Assembly: GCA_037380725.1 (NCBI GenBank)
Contig: JARRRL010000053.1
Location: 1 to 10,900 of the forward strand
Reading direction: 5' to 3'
From: JARRRL01 sp037380725
GTDB lineage: Bacteria; Pseudomonadota; Gammaproteobacteria; Pseudomonadales; JANQJO01
Length of the DNA stretch: 10,900 bases
In this document: one piece after another, positions 1-6,333 of the stretch
Layout of the letters: each line of letters starts with the position of its first letter
How positions within the stretch are numbered: the first letter of the stretch is position 1
The notes under the pieces: generated by a model
What the model was told of the DNA's origin: nothing
Seen by the model: only the letters and a program-made list of their open reading frames with translations
Database searches by the model: none
Translations under genes and position numbers: made by a program

Positions 1-1
1 C

Positions 2-751
2 CTGCATGACATTGACCTAAACATCAATCGAGAATCCATTACCACCATCATTGGACCCAATGGTGCCGGCAAAACCAGCTTGCTGCGCATTGTTCTCGGT
101 TTGGATGCCCCCAATCAAGGCTGCATTTATCGAGCACCCCATTTGCGCTTCGGTTACGTACCACAGAAATTTCATAAAGACCCGATGCTTCCACTAACGG
201 TGTCTCGGTTTCTGAGCCTCTCACCCCAAACGCCCTCTCAGCAGCAGGTGCACAATACCCTAAATGAACTCAGCGCTCACCATTTACTGCATCATCGCAT
301 CAACACCTTATCCGGCGGTGAGTTACAACGGGTATTGCTAGCGCGAGCCCTGCTGAACGAACCCGATGTGCTGGCGCTGGACGAACCCATGCAAGGCGTT
401 GATGTGCGTGGACAAGCCGAACTGTATCAATTGTTAGCGCGCATCAAGAAGTTAAAACAATGCAGCATTCTCATGATCTCTCACGATTTGCACTTTGTGA
501 TGGCTGCTACCGATCAGGTCGTGTGTTTAAACGGTCATATTTGCTGTCACGGTAGACCCGAAAGCGTCCAACAACACCCCGAATACCTGAGGCTCTTCGG
601 TGCCAGTGAACTGGAAAGCATTGGCATCTACAACCACCATCACGATCACACGCATGACTTCGCTGGTGACATTGCGCAGCACCAACATCCCATCAGCACT
701 CAAAACACGACCGATATCCAATCCAGCAAGGACCATAAGGACAACGCGTGA
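2..751 (+). CDS. znuC: Zinc ABC transporter ATP-binding protein ZnuC (5' end missing)
   Basis: This is the cytoplasmic ATPase that powers high-affinity zinc import through ZnuB. The reading frame is open from base 2, so the gene starts outside the window; about 20 N-terminal residues are missing compared with the family. Visible motifs in order are the Walker A GPNGAGKTS (nt 53-79), a Q-loop around YVPQK (nt ~155-169), the ABC signature LSGGELQ (nt ~308-328), Walker B LALDEP (nt ~371-388) and the H-loop SHD (nt ~479-487). After the ATPase core comes a histidine-rich tail (HHHDHTHD, nt ~635-658, then HQHP), which is typical of zinc-type ATPases of this family and separates it from manganese or iron relatives. 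The stop TGA at 749-751 overlaps the znuB start by 4 nt, so the two are translationally coupled. A Zur operator would be upstream, outside the window. Confidence 0.93.
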   Translation: MHDIDLNINRESITTIIGPNGAGKTSLLRIVLGLDAPNQGCIYRAPHLRFGYVPQKFHKDPMLPLTVSRFLSLSPQTPSQQQVHNTLNELSAHHLLHHRINTLSGGELQRVLLARALLNEPDVLALDEPMQGVDVRGQAELYQLLARIKKLKQCSILMISHDLHFVMAATDQVVCLNGHICCHGRPESVQQHPEYLRLFGASELESIGIYNHHHDHTHDFAGDIAQHQHPISTQNTTDIQSSKDHKDNA

Positions 752-1530
752 TCGAATTGTTATTACCAGCGCTGATCATCGGGCTTTCAGTCGCCGCCGT
801 TTCTGGCCCTTTAGGTAGCTTTATTGTCTGGCGTCGCATGGCTTATTTTGGTGATGCATTGGCTCACGGTGCATTACTGGGTGTCGCCATTGGCTTGCTC
901 ATCGACTGGCCATTGGCACTCATGACCTTTGTGATGTGCATAGCCCTCGCACTGATATTGGTGATTATGGAACACCGAAAACGCCTCTCCAATGACACCC
1001 TCTTAGGTATTTTAGCCCACTCAACCCTATCGCTTGGCCTGACGCTCATCAGTCTCCAAGGCGGGCGACCCGTTAACTTGCACGCGTACTTATTCGGAAA
1101 CTTGTTGACAGCCACCCTTTCTCAAGCAATTTGGTTGAGTATTACGTGCGCCGTAGTGGGCGTCATACTTACACGCGTTTGGCGCCCCATGCTCAACATT
1201 ACCATTCACGAGGACATTGCGCACATTGAAGGCACCTCAGTGTGGATCACGAAATTGTTTCTCATGACATTGGTCGCCGTGGTGATCGCCATCGGTATGC
1301 GGGTTGTGGGGATTTTATTAATCACATCACTGCTTGTCATTCCCGCTGCCAGCGCGCGCCAGCACAGCCGAACCCCCGAGCAAATGGCCATCAGAGCAAG
1401 CCTCTTTGGTTGCGGTGCTGTGGTGTTGGGCATAAGCGTTTCAGCGCTCATTAATGTTCCAAGCGGACCAGCTATCGTCCTCAGTTGCTCGTGTCTCTTC
1501 CTCAGTACACTCATCAAAAAATCAGACTGA
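748..1530 (+). CDS. znuB: Zinc ABC transporter membrane permease ZnuB
   Basis: This is the inner-membrane channel subunit of the ZnuABC zinc importer, ABC-3 family, 260 residues, which is the usual length. It is almost entirely hydrophobic with roughly eight membrane segments. The N-terminal signature GPLGSFIVWRRMAYFGDALA (residues 20-39) is highly characteristic of ZnuB. The start is GTG at 748, preceded by AAGG (737-740) at 7-nt spacing, and it overlaps the znuC stop in GTGA. The C-terminal third has the expected VGILLITSLLVIPAASAR stretch that precedes the last helices. No terminator hairpin with a T-run follows the stop; the next 160 nt carry the DnaA-box-like array. The zinc specificity comes mostly from the His-rich tail of the partner ZnuC; a manganese permease would look broadly similar. 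Confidence 0.93.
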   Translation: MIELLLPALIIGLSVAAVSGPLGSFIVWRRMAYFGDALAHGALLGVAIGLLIDWPLALMTFVMCIALALILVIMEHRKRLSNDTLLGILAHSTLSLGLTLISLQGGRPVNLHAYLFGNLLTATLSQAIWLSITCAVVGVILTRVWRPMLNITIHEDIAHIEGTSVWITKLFLMTLVAVVIAIGMRVVGILLITSLLVIPAASARQHSRTPEQMAIRASLFGCGAVVLGISVSALINVPSGPAIVLSCSCLFLSTLIKKSD

Positions 1531-1598
1531 AACCAAAACAAGGCCTTCAATCCGTTCTTTCACTCGCAGAGCAAGGTGCATCCAGCTAATCTAAAACC

Positions 1599-1634
1599 TG
1601 GGGATAACTCTGTGGATGTACTTGTGGATAATGT
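1599..1634 (-). promoter_or_regulatory. Three DnaA-box-like nonamers in a 12-nt tandem array
   Basis: Three nonamers begin at 1599, 1611 and 1623, exactly 12 nt apart and in the same orientation. Read on the minus strand they are TTATCCCCA (1 mismatch), ACATCCACA (2 mismatches) and TTATCCACA (exact) against the DnaA consensus TTATCCACA. The last box overlaps GATAAT (1627-1632), which is one base off a sigma70 -10 hexamer and could belong to the promoter of the downstream membrane-protein gene, although no good -35 lies at the right distance. The repeats are seen in the sequence; DnaA binding and any role in replication or gene control are inferences. Only about 160 nt are non-coding here and there is no clear AT-rich unwinding tract. 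Confidence 0.6.
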
Positions 1635-1636
1635 GA

Positions 1637-1648
1637 GTGCAATTGCAC
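1637..1648. repeat. Perfect 12-bp palindrome GTGCAATTGCAC
   Basis: GTGCAATTGCAC is its own reverse complement. It begins 5 nt after the last DnaA-like box and 44 nt before the start codon of the DUF4407 gene. The size and symmetry suit a dimeric regulator site, but no specific regulator is recognised. Confidence 0.5.
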
Positions 1649-1654
1649 ACGCGA

Positions 1655-1668
1655 CGCCTTATTAGGCG
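1655..1668. repeat. Short inverted repeat CGCCT-TATT-AGGCG
   Basis: A 5-bp stem (1655-1659 with 1664-1668) encloses a TATT loop. No T-run follows on either strand, so it is not a convincing intrinsic terminator for znuB. It ends 23 nt upstream of the GTG start of the downstream gene and would sit in its leader if transcription begins in the DnaA-like cluster. Confidence 0.35.
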
Positions 1669-1691
1669 CTTCGACTCATGGATGGTGATCA

Positions 1692-3731
1692 GTGGAAAAA
1701 CTCTTGTATTGGTGCGCTGGAGTCGATCTTATACTCATTCATCACGCATCGCCTCAAGACCGTGGGCGTTATGCCATGTTGGGTGTTTTCATCCTATTTA
1801 CCGCCACATTATCCGGTCTGTCGATGTATTTCATTGCAGCCTATCTCACCACAGATCCGGTACTGTGTGCTGTCGCGGCCTTGTTTTGGAGTGGTTTCAT
1901 CTTCAGTGTTGATCGATACTTGTCCATCAGTATCACCAGTTTTAAAGCGCATCTACACCCTGGAGATCACAGCAAGGATACGCATAAACCCGCCAGTCAA
2001 GCCACAAGCGGTTATCTGTTTGCCGTACTGACACGTTTGCTTGTCGCCCTATTCATCAGTGTCGTCATCAGCATTCCCGTAAAACTGGCCTTATTTGAAA
2101 AAGACATTAATGGCTATTTAGCAGGCCAAAATCGTCACGAAAGAGCCAACTACTTTACACGAGATCCAGAACTACAGGCGCTGAAGCAAGAACGTGAAAC
2201 CGGCAGTCAACGGATAAACAGTCTCACTCAACTCATTCAAAACGCCGAACGCCAAGTGATTGAGCGTTATCAAGACATGAAAAACGAATTGGATGGCACA
2301 GGCAGTTCGGGAAAACCGGGATTTGGTCCATACTATGAACAAGCCCAAAATGCCTACGCCGAGGCCAAACAGAATGTACAGCAAGCGCGACAGCAATATA
2401 ATCCAGAAATTGACCGTTTGCGCACCCGCGATGGCGAAATCATCAGGCAACTCAATCACAGACTGGCGGAATTACAACAATCAGCCGCAACCAACAATGG
2501 TCTATTGCGTCGTTATCAGGCGCTGAGTGGCCTGGCGCAGGAACGTCACGAAGTCTCCTTCAGCTTGTGGTTAATCAGCGCGTTATTCGTTTTCATCGAA
2601 GCGTTTCCAGTCTTAACCAAAGCATCAAGCAAACGAGATTCTTACGAGTTGGTTTTAGTGAAACTGGCACAGCAGCGTGACGACGCAGCACTGAATATGC
2701 CCGTCAGTCATCCCCCTCATTCACAACCCAACTCAGACACAAGCCCCCACTCAAACGCACTGTCAACCCTCACCACAAACCCGATTTTAACTCATAACGC
2801 CACCCTGATCCCCAATCAGTATCGATCCTATTTGATTCTACTCGGCGTCGGGTTATGTCTCATCTTTCCCTTCGTGTACCGCTATGTACACAGCTATACC
2901 GACAGTTTCACTCCGACCCTTATTCTTTATATGTTTTCACCCATCAGCATTTTACTTGCTTTTCTCGTCACCGAACTGTTGGCGCTGCGCTCACGCACAC
3001 TGTGGCAATGCCTTCGACCCGATGAGGATCTGAATTTTTCGCTGCAAGCCCTGGTGGTCTTGCTGGCTCCTGTCTCCGTTATTTTATACCTGCTACTCAA
3101 ACCGGTAACGCACACCGTAGATGGAGCGGATTTACTCATCCTCAATCGGCAGCCTCTTTTTGATCATGGGAACTTTTGGATAGGATGGTGCCTGTTTAGC
3201 TTGATTGTGCTGTATGGTTCGTATCGCACTCACCTGAAAGACAGCAGCACCCCATCCGAAAAAAACACATTGGCTCGCCAACAGCAAATACAAGAACTGG
3301 AAAACCGCGTTGCGCAAGGCCAACAAGCCTACCGAAACAGCATCGCATCGTTGTACAGTTTGGCTGCCGCATGCGCACTGTGCAGTTTCGTGCTGTGTAT
3401 CCAATTAGCCACGGCACTGGATCGCCAGATTTTTTGGATTTTACATTGCGCGTTGATGAGCATACCCGCCGCCGCCGTGTTGCTCGCCAGCAGCGGATTG
3501 CGCATCCCCATTACGGCGGTCCTGAGTATCGCCAATTCACGCCTCAAGCGTCTCTACACGCTTATTGTCGTTTTTGTGTCGGCCACCGCCACCGCGATGT
3601 GCTTATTGCTCTTACTGAGCCAGCTCCACATTCCACCCGAACCACACGCCACCGACAACGCGGTCATGAATGAGCCTGTCATGAATGAGTCGAGCCCATT
3701 TGGAGACCACACAAGCCACACATCCGGTTAA
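1692..3731 (+). CDS. DUF4407 family membrane protein with long C-terminal membrane extension
   Basis: Function unknown; 679 residues. Residues 1-320 match the DUF4407 pattern as I know it: an N-terminal LYWCAG box, two membrane segments (~29-51, 56-75), a third (~108-135), a long Gln/Arg/Glu-rich helical, probably coiled-coil region (~155-280) containing GTGSSGKPGFGP (202-213), and a fourth segment running into FIEAFPVLTK (301-310). Family members usually stop soon after that. Here a Pro/Ser/His/Asn-rich linker (~335-375) leads to about seven further membrane segments (near 379-399, 408-431, 450-470, 494-511, 551-575, 580-600, 619-642) with a short helical stretch (~522-548), which I do not recognise. 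The start is GTG; the frame is closed by TGA at 1686-1688 and the family N-terminal box begins immediately, so this start is well supported despite only a weak GGATGG upstream. His-rich segments occur at 87-98 and 340-354. The stop shares a TTAA with the aroE stop on the other strand. Confidence 0.85.
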   Translation: MEKLLYWCAGVDLILIHHASPQDRGRYAMLGVFILFTATLSGLSMYFIAAYLTTDPVLCAVAALFWSGFIFSVDRYLSISITSFKAHLHPGDHSKDTHKPASQATSGYLFAVLTRLLVALFISVVISIPVKLALFEKDINGYLAGQNRHERANYFTRDPELQALKQERETGSQRINSLTQLIQNAERQVIERYQDMKNELDGTGSSGKPGFGPYYEQAQNAYAEAKQNVQQARQQYNPEIDRLRTRDGEIIRQLNHRLAELQQSAATNNGLLRRYQALSGLAQERHEVSFSLWLISALFVFIEAFPVLTKASSKRDSYELVLVKLAQQRDDAALNMPVSHPPHSQPNSDTSPHSNALSTLTTNPILTHNATLIPNQYRSYLILLGVGLCLIFPFVYRYVHSYTDSFTPTLILYMFSPISILLAFLVTELLALRSRTLWQCLRPDEDLNFSLQALVVLLAPVSVILYLLLKPVTHTVDGADLLILNRQPLFDHGNFWIGWCLFSLIVLYGSYRTHLKDSSTPSEKNTLARQQQIQELENRVAQGQQAYRNSIASLYSLAAACALCSFVLCIQLATALDRQIFWILHCALMSIPAAAVLLASSGLRIPITAVLSIANSRLKRLYTLIVVFVSATATAMCLLLLLSQLHIPPEPHATDNAVMNEPVMNESSPFGDHTSHTSG

Positions 3732-4639
3732 GCTTCCAGTATACGCCGTACCGATACGACATCGGGATTTTGATCAAACCAGCGCGCAAAAGCCACGCTC
3801 GCTTGCTCCACCAACATACCCAATCCATCCCAACACGCCGTCACCCCATATGTTGAAACCACGTGCGCCAAAAAAGCCGTATCCCTTTGAGGCTGAGTGA
3901 GTGGTGCGTACATCATGTCATACACAGCGGTATTCGACCCAAACCAGCTGGCCTGCAATGCGGGCACCTGACCCGTTAAACCCGCCCCCGTAGCATTAAT
4001 AATCACATCAAAAGGCGTGGCTCTGATGGCATCCGCTGTGACGACAGACAAGGCGCCCTGTTTTTGTATCCCTTTCTCTTCATCTTCTTTAAAACATGCC
4101 ACGATCTTTTCAGCTTTTTGCCGGGTTCGGTTGGCCACAGCGATGGCGGACACGCCCGCAGAGAACAAGGGTGCCACGATCCCACGAGCAGCGCCTCCGG
4201 CCCCCAAAATCAGCACTTCATTGCCCATCAATGGCAAGCCGCAACGCCCTTTCAGATCGTTCACTAATCCAACACCGTCGGTGTTATCTCCCCACAATTG
4301 CCTGCCATCACACCACAAGGTATTCACCGCTCCAGCAACAATTGCACGCTCAGTAAGCGCATCACACACAGCCAGCGCTTGCTCTTTGAATGGCACCGTC
4401 ACATTCAAACCAAGCCCACCCGCATGAAAAAAAGCGCGTACCGCTTCAACAAAATGTTCAGCGGTAAGTTGCCATTTACCGTAAAAAAGCGGCACGTGAC
4501 AAAGACGTCCAAAATGCGCGTGTATCGTCGGTGACAAACTGTGGGCAATCGGATTACCCACTACTGCACAACACGATCGCCCCGCTGCGGCGCCCAACAA
4601 CGCCTCTAGCGAATCAAATACTTCATCCGTTTCGCTCAT
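3728..4639 (-). CDS. aroE: Shikimate 5-dehydrogenase (NADP+), AroE
   Basis: AroE reduces 3-dehydroshikimate to shikimate with NADPH in the cytoplasmic aromatic amino-acid pathway. The protein has 303 residues, about 30 more than typical. The substrate motif AVVGNPIAHSLSPTIH (25-40) leads to NVTVPFK (79-85) with catalytic Lys85 and NTDG (119-122) with catalytic Asp121. The NADP domain shows GAGGAARG (146-153), the NADP-type NRT (170-172), NATGAG (215-220), DMMY (241-244) and GLGMLVEQA (272-280). The extra length is an N-terminal lead of about 20 residues before the first motif plus a charged insertion near 183-196. The ATG at 4637-4639 has only a weak GAGAG upstream, so the exact start is uncertain. 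It lies 19 nt after hemF and is very probably the last gene of the tsaC-hemF-aroE unit. Confidence 0.95.
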   Translation of the reverse strand: MSETDEVFDSLEALLGAAAGRSCCAVVGNPIAHSLSPTIHAHFGRLCHVPLFYGKWQLTAEHFVEAVRAFFHAGGLGLNVTVPFKEQALAVCDALTERAIVAGAVNTLWCDGRQLWGDNTDGVGLVNDLKGRCGLPLMGNEVLILGAGGAARGIVAPLFSAGVSAIAVANRTRQKAEKIVACFKEDEEKGIQKQGALSVVTADAIRATPFDVIINATGAGLTGQVPALQASWFGSNTAVYDMMYAPLTQPQRDTAFLAHVVSTYGVTACWDGLGMLVEQASVAFARWFDQNPDVVSVRRILEA

Positions 4640-4658
4640 AAATCGATGCTCTCAGACT

Positions 4659-5591
4659 TCATGTTCTTTGGGCTTCCTGTGTATCGGGTAAAGCAAGCCA
4701 ATTTCGTGGTTTCAAGAAATAATCGGTTAAACGCGCTTCTTCTGATCCCGGCTCAGGTTGCCAGTTATATCGCCATTCCGCAGCAGGCGGCAATGACATC
4801 AAAATCGATTCCGTTCGACCATTGGATTGCAAGCCAAATAAGGTGCCACGGTCAAAAACCAAATTGAACTCCACATAACGGCCTCGGCGATACCGCTGAA
4901 ACGCCTTATGATCCGATGAAAACGGGTGCGCTTTACGTCGCGCCACGATGGGCGTATACGCGTCCAAAAATCCCTGTCCCACCGCTTCCAAAAAGCACAA
5001 ACTGTCTTCTAATGGCAATTCATTAAAATCATCAAAAAATAAACCGCCAACGCCCCGCAACTCCTGACGGTGTTTCAAGTAAAAATAGCGATCACACCAC
5101 GCTTTAAACCGATCATAGAGATCGTCTCCAAACGGCATACACACATCACGCGCCACGCGATGCCATTGAATGCAATCTTCTTCAAACCCATAATAAGGCG
5201 TCAAATCAAAGCCTCCACCCACCCACCAAATCGGCGCTTCATGGGGTTTTTCCGCTACAAACAATCGCACATTTAAATGCGCTGTCGGCACAAACGGATT
5301 GTCCGGATGCATGACCAACGACACCCCCATGGCTCGAAATGCCCGCCCACTCAGTTCTGGACGAGCCGACGTAGCCGATGCCGGCAGCGCTGAACCGCTG
5401 ACGCTGGAAAAATTAACTCCACCTTTTTCGAACACTGCCCCCTGACTCATGACGCGCGTTCGCCCTCCGCCGCCTTCTTCACGCTCCCACACATCTTCTT
5501 CGAATCGCGCACGACCATCGGTATGCTCAAGCCCCACACAGATACGATCTTGAATCGCCAAAAAACGACTCTCACACGTGGAAAAATCCAT
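4659..5591 (-). CDS. hemF: Oxygen-dependent coproporphyrinogen III oxidase HemF
   Basis: HemF decarboxylates coproporphyrinogen III to protoporphyrinogen IX using O2, the aerobic late step of haem synthesis in the cytoplasm. With the start at 5591 the protein has 310 residues, normal for the family. The frame stays open 16 codons further upstream, but ATG 5591 has a strong AAGGAG Shine-Dalgarno (minus strand, 5600-5605) with 8-nt spacing and gives the expected N-terminus. Conserved blocks are SLVMHPDNPFVPTAHLNVR (91-109), WWVGGGFDLTPYY (122-134), QWHR (142-145), the DRYFYLKHR stretch ending at 175, FFDDFNE (185-191), RRGRYVEFNLVFDRGT (235-250) and the C-terminal PRNWL (295-299). His95, His105, His144 and His174 correspond to the four conserved histidines of the active site. 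The gene depends on oxygen, so the organism is presumably able to respire aerobically. Confidence 0.96.
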   Translation of the reverse strand: MDFSTCESRFLAIQDRICVGLEHTDGRARFEEDVWEREEGGGGRTRVMSQGAVFEKGGVNFSSVSGSALPASATSARPELSGRAFRAMGVSLVMHPDNPFVPTAHLNVRLFVAEKPHEAPIWWVGGGFDLTPYYGFEEDCIQWHRVARDVCMPFGDDLYDRFKAWCDRYFYLKHRQELRGVGGLFFDDFNELPLEDSLCFLEAVGQGFLDAYTPIVARRKAHPFSSDHKAFQRYRRGRYVEFNLVFDRGTLFGLQSNGRTESILMSLPPAAEWRYNWQPEPGSEEARLTDYFLKPRNWLALPDTQEAQRT

Positions 5592-5599
5592 CACGCTTA

Positions 5600-5605
5600 C
5601 TCCTT
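5600..5605 (-). promoter_or_regulatory. Shine-Dalgarno AAGGAG that sets the hemF start
   Basis: AAGGAG on the minus strand sits 8 nt before ATG 5591 inside a purine-rich leader (AAAGAAAAGAAAGAAGGAG). It argues against an ATG at 5639, which would place this site inside the coding sequence. Confidence 0.75.
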
Positions 5606-5666
5606 CTTTCTTTTCTTTAGACCAGAATGAATGTGCCACACCGAACGGTCACTATCATAGTCTACC

Positions 5667-6224
5667 TCACGATCGAAGTATTTGACGTGTTCGAAGATCG
5701 ATGACACGGGTGGGTCGACACGCTCCACCCACCTTTCCAGAAATCACACACGGCAGATCTGGAAACAAACGCCGTATCTGCCACGCGTGACGACAGGGGG
5801 GAGAGCCCGAAAAATTTGCGCTGGTGGAAACGATGGGACCAAGCAGCTGACACAATGTTTGCACACGTGGGTGTGCACTGACACGTACAGCAAGCGTATT
5901 CTGAGCTCCGGGCGTTAACCAACTCCAACGGTGGCGTTTGGGAAGCGGCACAACAAACGTTGTGGGTCCAGGCCAAAACTGACACATATAGCGACGTTCG
6001 TCCGCCGAAATATCGGTAAGAAAAGGCGCAATTTGATCTATTGAAGCGGCGCAGACGATAACCCCTTTCTGTCGAGATCGCCCCTTCAGATCAATCACCC
6101 GATTAACGGCTTCCGGGTTAAACGGATCGCAACCAATGCCAAACACCGATTCCGTCGGATACGCAAACGGTAAGCCTTGATAAAAACACTTCAACAATTC
6201 CCAACGACAGCGCCAATTCAACAT
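5667..6224 (-). CDS. tsaC: Threonylcarbamoyl-AMP synthase TsaC (YrdC/Sua5 family)
   Basis: TsaC makes threonylcarbamoyl-AMP from threonine, bicarbonate and ATP; TsaB/D/E then transfer the group to A37 of ANN-decoding tRNAs (t6A). The protein has 185 residues and is a single YrdC domain, the short TsaC form without the Sua5 C-terminal domain. Motifs are AYPTESVFGIGCDP (21-34), KGRSRQKG (47-54) with the basic substrate-binding residues, FWPGPTTFVVP (83-93), LAVRVSAHP (111-119) and VSTSANFSG (132-140). An in-frame TGA lies a few codons upstream, so ATG 6224 is the first possible common start even though no good Shine-Dalgarno precedes it. A 75-nt gap separates its stop from the hemF start, so they may be co-transcribed; a separate hemF promoter is not excluded. 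Confidence 0.94.
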   Translation of the reverse strand: MLNWRCRWELLKCFYQGLPFAYPTESVFGIGCDPFNPEAVNRVIDLKGRSRQKGVIVCAASIDQIAPFLTDISADERRYMCQFWPGPTTFVVPLPKRHRWSWLTPGAQNTLAVRVSAHPRVQTLCQLLGPIVSTSANFSGSPPCRHAWQIRRLFPDLPCVISGKVGGACRPTRVIDLRTRQILRS

Positions 6225-6266
6225 AAGCCAACGCGATGCTCAATCGTGTGAAAAAATGTGAAAAAA

Positions 6267-6272
6267 AGTATA
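6267..6272 (-). promoter_or_regulatory. Possible -10 box TATACT for the tsaC-hemF-aroE unit
   Basis: TATACT (5 of 6 to TATAAT) on the minus strand lies in the 109-nt gap between dprA and tsaC. The -35 region at 17-nt spacing (ACCGAA) is poor. Just downstream the minus strand carries two T-rich tracts made by a direct repeat of TGTGAAAAAA on the plus strand (6247-6266). Confidence 0.4.
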
Positions 6273-6333
6273 CCTCTGATTTTCACCCATTCGGTCGCGC
6301 CGTATCCAGTGTGACACGCGGGATTGTCCGGCG

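Noticed and set aside
1599..1668. Functional chromosomal origin (oriC)
   Set aside because: Only three boxes in ~160 nt of non-coding DNA, no AT-rich unwinding region, no dnaA or dnaN nearby in the window, and no skew switch; kept only as a DnaA-box-like array.
1678..2031. 117-codon frame at the start of the DUF4407 gene
   Set aside because: It overlaps the DUF4407 coding frame, whose product matches the family from its first residues; this alternative frame shows no family match.
3663..3689. Repeated GTCATGAATGAG near the end of the DUF4407 gene
   Set aside because: Two 12-nt copies, 15 nt apart, encode the in-frame repeat VMNE in a disordered tail; most likely a local coding duplication.
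5654..5659. TATGAT on the minus strand as a hemF promoter -10 box
   Set aside because: No acceptable -35 hexamer at 16-18 nt; the match alone is weak.
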